Origin: G039954875 sp039954875
GTDB lineage: Bacteria > Bacteroidota > Bacteroidia > Flavobacteriales > Blattabacteriaceae
DNA: 64,000 bases
Assembly: GCA_039954875.1 (NCBI GenBank)
Contig: CP157202.1
Location: forward strand, 930,001-994,000
Direction: 5' to 3'
Below are positions 62,513 through 64,000 of the stretch, piece by piece. How positions within the stretch are numbered: position 1 is the first letter of the stretch; every line of letters begins with the position of its first letter. A program made the position numbers and the translations under genes. The notes under the pieces are model-generated. The model had not been told where the DNA came from. It worked only from the letters and a program-made list of their open reading frames with translations, and did no database searches.

Positions 62513-62890
62513 CTAGACCGTAGTATTTTCTCGGGCAGGTTGTTTTTCTTCTTTAAATTGCATTTCTTTTCTTCGTTTTTCGGCATATTCGATTGCATAT
62601 TTATCGAATTTGACTGTCAAGAAACATATTACACGCTCGTCACGTTCTAATCTCAATTCAAATTCAGATATCAAGCTGGGTGCTACCGAGTATTCTAACA
62701 AACTATACCAACCACTTTGTTTTTTTTTCATGGGATAAGCTAAGCGCTTCAGTCCCCAACGCTCTTTATGTCTGATTTGGGCATCATTCTTTTTTAAAAA
62801 ACCCTCGTATTCTCCCGTCACATCGTGGGCCTGAGCATCAGACAAAACCGGCGTGATCACTATCATGGTTTCATATACGCTTTTTAGCAT
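62513..62890 (-). CDS. rpsF: 30S ribosomal protein S6
   Basis: A 125-residue bS6: MLKSVYETMIVITPVLSDAQ, then WGLKRLAYPMKKKQSGWYSL and ELRLERDERVICFLTVKFDK, ending in a charged tail (EEKQPAREN). S6 binds the 16S central domain together with S18, encoded next. First gene of the operon with a full promoter 38 bases upstream. Confidence 0.95.
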   Translation of the reverse strand: MLKSVYETMIVITPVLSDAQAHDVTGEYEGFLKKNDAQIRHKERWGLKRLAYPMKKKQSGWYSLLEYSVAPSLISEFELRLERDERVICFLTVKFDKYAIEYAEKRRKEMQFKEEKQPARENTTV

Positions 62891-62927
62891 AAATTCTATT
62901 TTTTACGTGGTGGGTCTATAGTGGACG

Positions 62928-62958
62928 CAAATCTATATCTTTATATTGGATTTTCAAA
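62928..62958 (-). promoter_or_regulatory. Promoter of the rpsF-rpsR-rplI operon
   Basis: On the minus strand TTTG is followed, after 19 bases, by TAGATTTG. Both elements and the spacing match the Bacteroidota promoter consensus (TTTG-N19-21-TAnnTTTG). The leader to the rpsF ATG is about 35 bases, normal for this operon. Confidence 0.7.
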
Positions 62959-62969
62959 ATAATTATGTT

Positions 62970-64000
62970 TGATTTTTTTATTCGGCTCGGATCTCATCGA
63001 TATCGGTTATGGACATTACTATTGTTTTTTTTCTCTTCATTGTTTTGAATCATAAATTCAAATGAGGTTATTTATATACTTGTGGGATTTTACACTCTTT
63101 TTGTGGGGTTACAAGTCATTTTCCTCAAAAAAAACTTCGCACCATACTTATCACCCAAGAAATATGAATATCTGATATGCAAAGGGGGGGGGGGGGGAGG
63201 GTATAATGATGCCTCGCAGGAAATCCGCACAAAAGATCAAAAGATTTATATTTTGCAAGAGGATAGACCTGTTTTTGCTCATCTGCCGATACAAAGATGT
63301 GTAATCACTGCTACGCCCATCTTTGGTTTTTTAAAGGTACTGGACTGCAAGAGATGATCGTTTGGGGCTACGGATGCCGGACCGTTATTGTTATATTACA
63401 TTCAACACAGCCCGCCAAAGAGTACAGATCATAGAGGTAGGTATAAATGTGATATCTTAGACATAGAAAAGATCGTAGCTATAAGCCCTGATATGATTAT
63501 CAACTTATAACAACGTCAATTATCTGAAAGCTAATGAGCAATTGGAACGAATGGGTATTCCGGTAATTTTGGTCGATGATTATCTTGATAAAAATTCATT
63601 GGGCAAAGCCGAGTATATCAAATTCATCGGAACTTCTTTGACCTGCAATCTAAAAAGCTAATATACTTTTTGCTTTGATTGAAAGAAATTACATAGAGGA
63701 TCATAAGTTGACCCAAGCCCAGTAGAACTTACACTGTATTCACTGGTATCTTGTACAGTTACCTTTGGTATATACCTGGTAGTAAAAGTTTTGCAGTTGC
63801 TTATCTCAAAAACGCCGGTGGGAAATATATCTATCATGAGCCCTTCCTCATATTATAGGGACAATATCTCTGTATTTTGAAACGATCTACAAAAAATGTC
63901 ATACGACTAACTTCTGGCTCAATGTCAACGATATAGAACAACGTGCTATATTGGCTCCAAAAATATGCGTTATACGCTTTTCCAAGACTTTCATCAAATG
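62970..64000 (+). pseudogene. Periplasmic substrate-binding protein (BtuF/FepB-like), broken, runs off window
   Basis: Pieces in order: ILQEDRPVFAHLPIQRCVIT and ATPIFGFLKVLDC, WGYGC, DIEKIVAISPDMIINL, ANEQLERMGIPVILVDDYLD, LGKAEYIKFIGT, ILFALIERNYIEDHKLTQAQ, and SFAVAYLKNAGGKYIYHEPF. This is the metal-chelate ABC binding protein fold (helical-backbone family: 'RVxxxStxhxxxLxxLG', 'DxExIxALxPDxVI', 'LExxGIPVVLVxEYLExxPLGRAEWIKFxA'). Stops, shifts and a 14-G run at 63184-63197 destroy it. The 3' end lies beyond 64000. Confidence 0.78.
63184..63197 (+). repeat. G14 homopolymer
   Basis: Fourteen consecutive G in AT-rich DNA inside the binding-protein remnant. Such a tract is prone to slippage. 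Confidence 0.9.

Noticed and set aside
1..64000. Possible reassigned stop codon (in-frame TAA/TAG/TGA in many conserved frames)
   Set aside because: The same genes also need frameshifts, all three stops end intact genes (TGA folC, TAA exbB, TAG panB), and core genes have no internal stops. Decay explains the data better than a variant code.
1..64000. CRISPR arrays, intact insertion sequences, rRNA genes, phage-defence systems
   Set aside because: No regular spaced repeats, no intact transposase and no rRNA or tmRNA sequence were seen on either strand.

Overview
The window is a chromosome segment of a member of the Bacteroidota in the middle of massive genome erosion, most likely a host-restricted symbiont or pathogen. 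The phylum call rests on family content and gene order: DUF4290-murA, the ricT-gldH-PBP1A cluster, exbB-exbD-tonB-folC, udk next to a DivIC/FtsB-like gene, a Bacteroidota-type putative porin, OMP barrel proteins, traN/traO of Bacteroidota conjugative transposons, and promoters of the TTTG/TAnnTTTG type. The species cannot be named from sequence alone.

Intact and broken genes are finely interleaved. About 24 open frames look functional: folC, exbB, murA, a DUF4290 gene, uvrD/pcrA, a putative porin, hemL, coaD, ricT, gldH, a class A PBP gene, rbfA, a LolC/FtsX-type permease, panB, udk, a DivIC-like gene, a SulP transporter, one OMP barrel, a YugP-type Zn peptidase, nhaD, glyS and rpsF-rpsR-rplI. 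Three tRNAs are present (Val-TAC, Leu-CAA, Met-CAT). More than 30 other loci are readable only by joining frames across stops and frameshifts.

Layout. 1-2.3 kb: eroded sequence with a serine-recombinase remnant, then tRNA-Val. 2.4-7.7 kb (minus): folC, dead tonB, exbD with one in-frame stop, intact exbB, murA, DUF4290. 7.7-11.8 kb (minus): dead CDF efflux and SDR genes behind intact uvrD. 11.9-13.9 kb: eroded conjugative-transposon traN/traO. 13.9-23.9 kb: the densest functional block (porin, hemL, coaD, ricT-gldH-PBP) with dead ACC-deaminase-like and GH73-LysM genes. 23.8-25.5 kb: dead peptide ABC ATPase. 25.6-33.4 kb: an AT-rich stretch without an intact gene, bracketed by tRNA-Leu and tRNA-Met, holding an M60/enhancin-like peptidase remnant and unidentified gene fragments. 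33.4-40.6 kb: rbfA, lolC, panB, udk and divIC among dead HAD, ugd, rluA and mscS genes. 40.7-46.1 kb: dead AI-2E, two flavin reductases, AEC, M15 peptidase and carbonic anhydrase. 46.1-51.4 kb: intact SulP, three tandem OMP barrels (one alive) and a Zn peptidase. 51.4-55.1 kb: dead beta-oxidation genes. 55.1-58.2 kb: nhaD and glyS. 58.3-61.5 kb: dead SH3-NlpC/P60 and META/DUF4377 genes. 61.7-62.9 kb: ribosomal operon. 63-64 kb: dead periplasmic binding protein running off the window.

Functionally, translation, ribosome maturation, cell wall, heme, CoA and folate steps and a few ion transporters are kept. TonB energisation, peptide uptake, fatty-acid oxidation, osmotic and efflux functions, peptidoglycan hydrolases and mobile DNA are decaying. 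I found no intact novel defence or secretion system; the best candidate for undescribed biology is the unidentified remnant cluster at about 30.4-33.1 kb.
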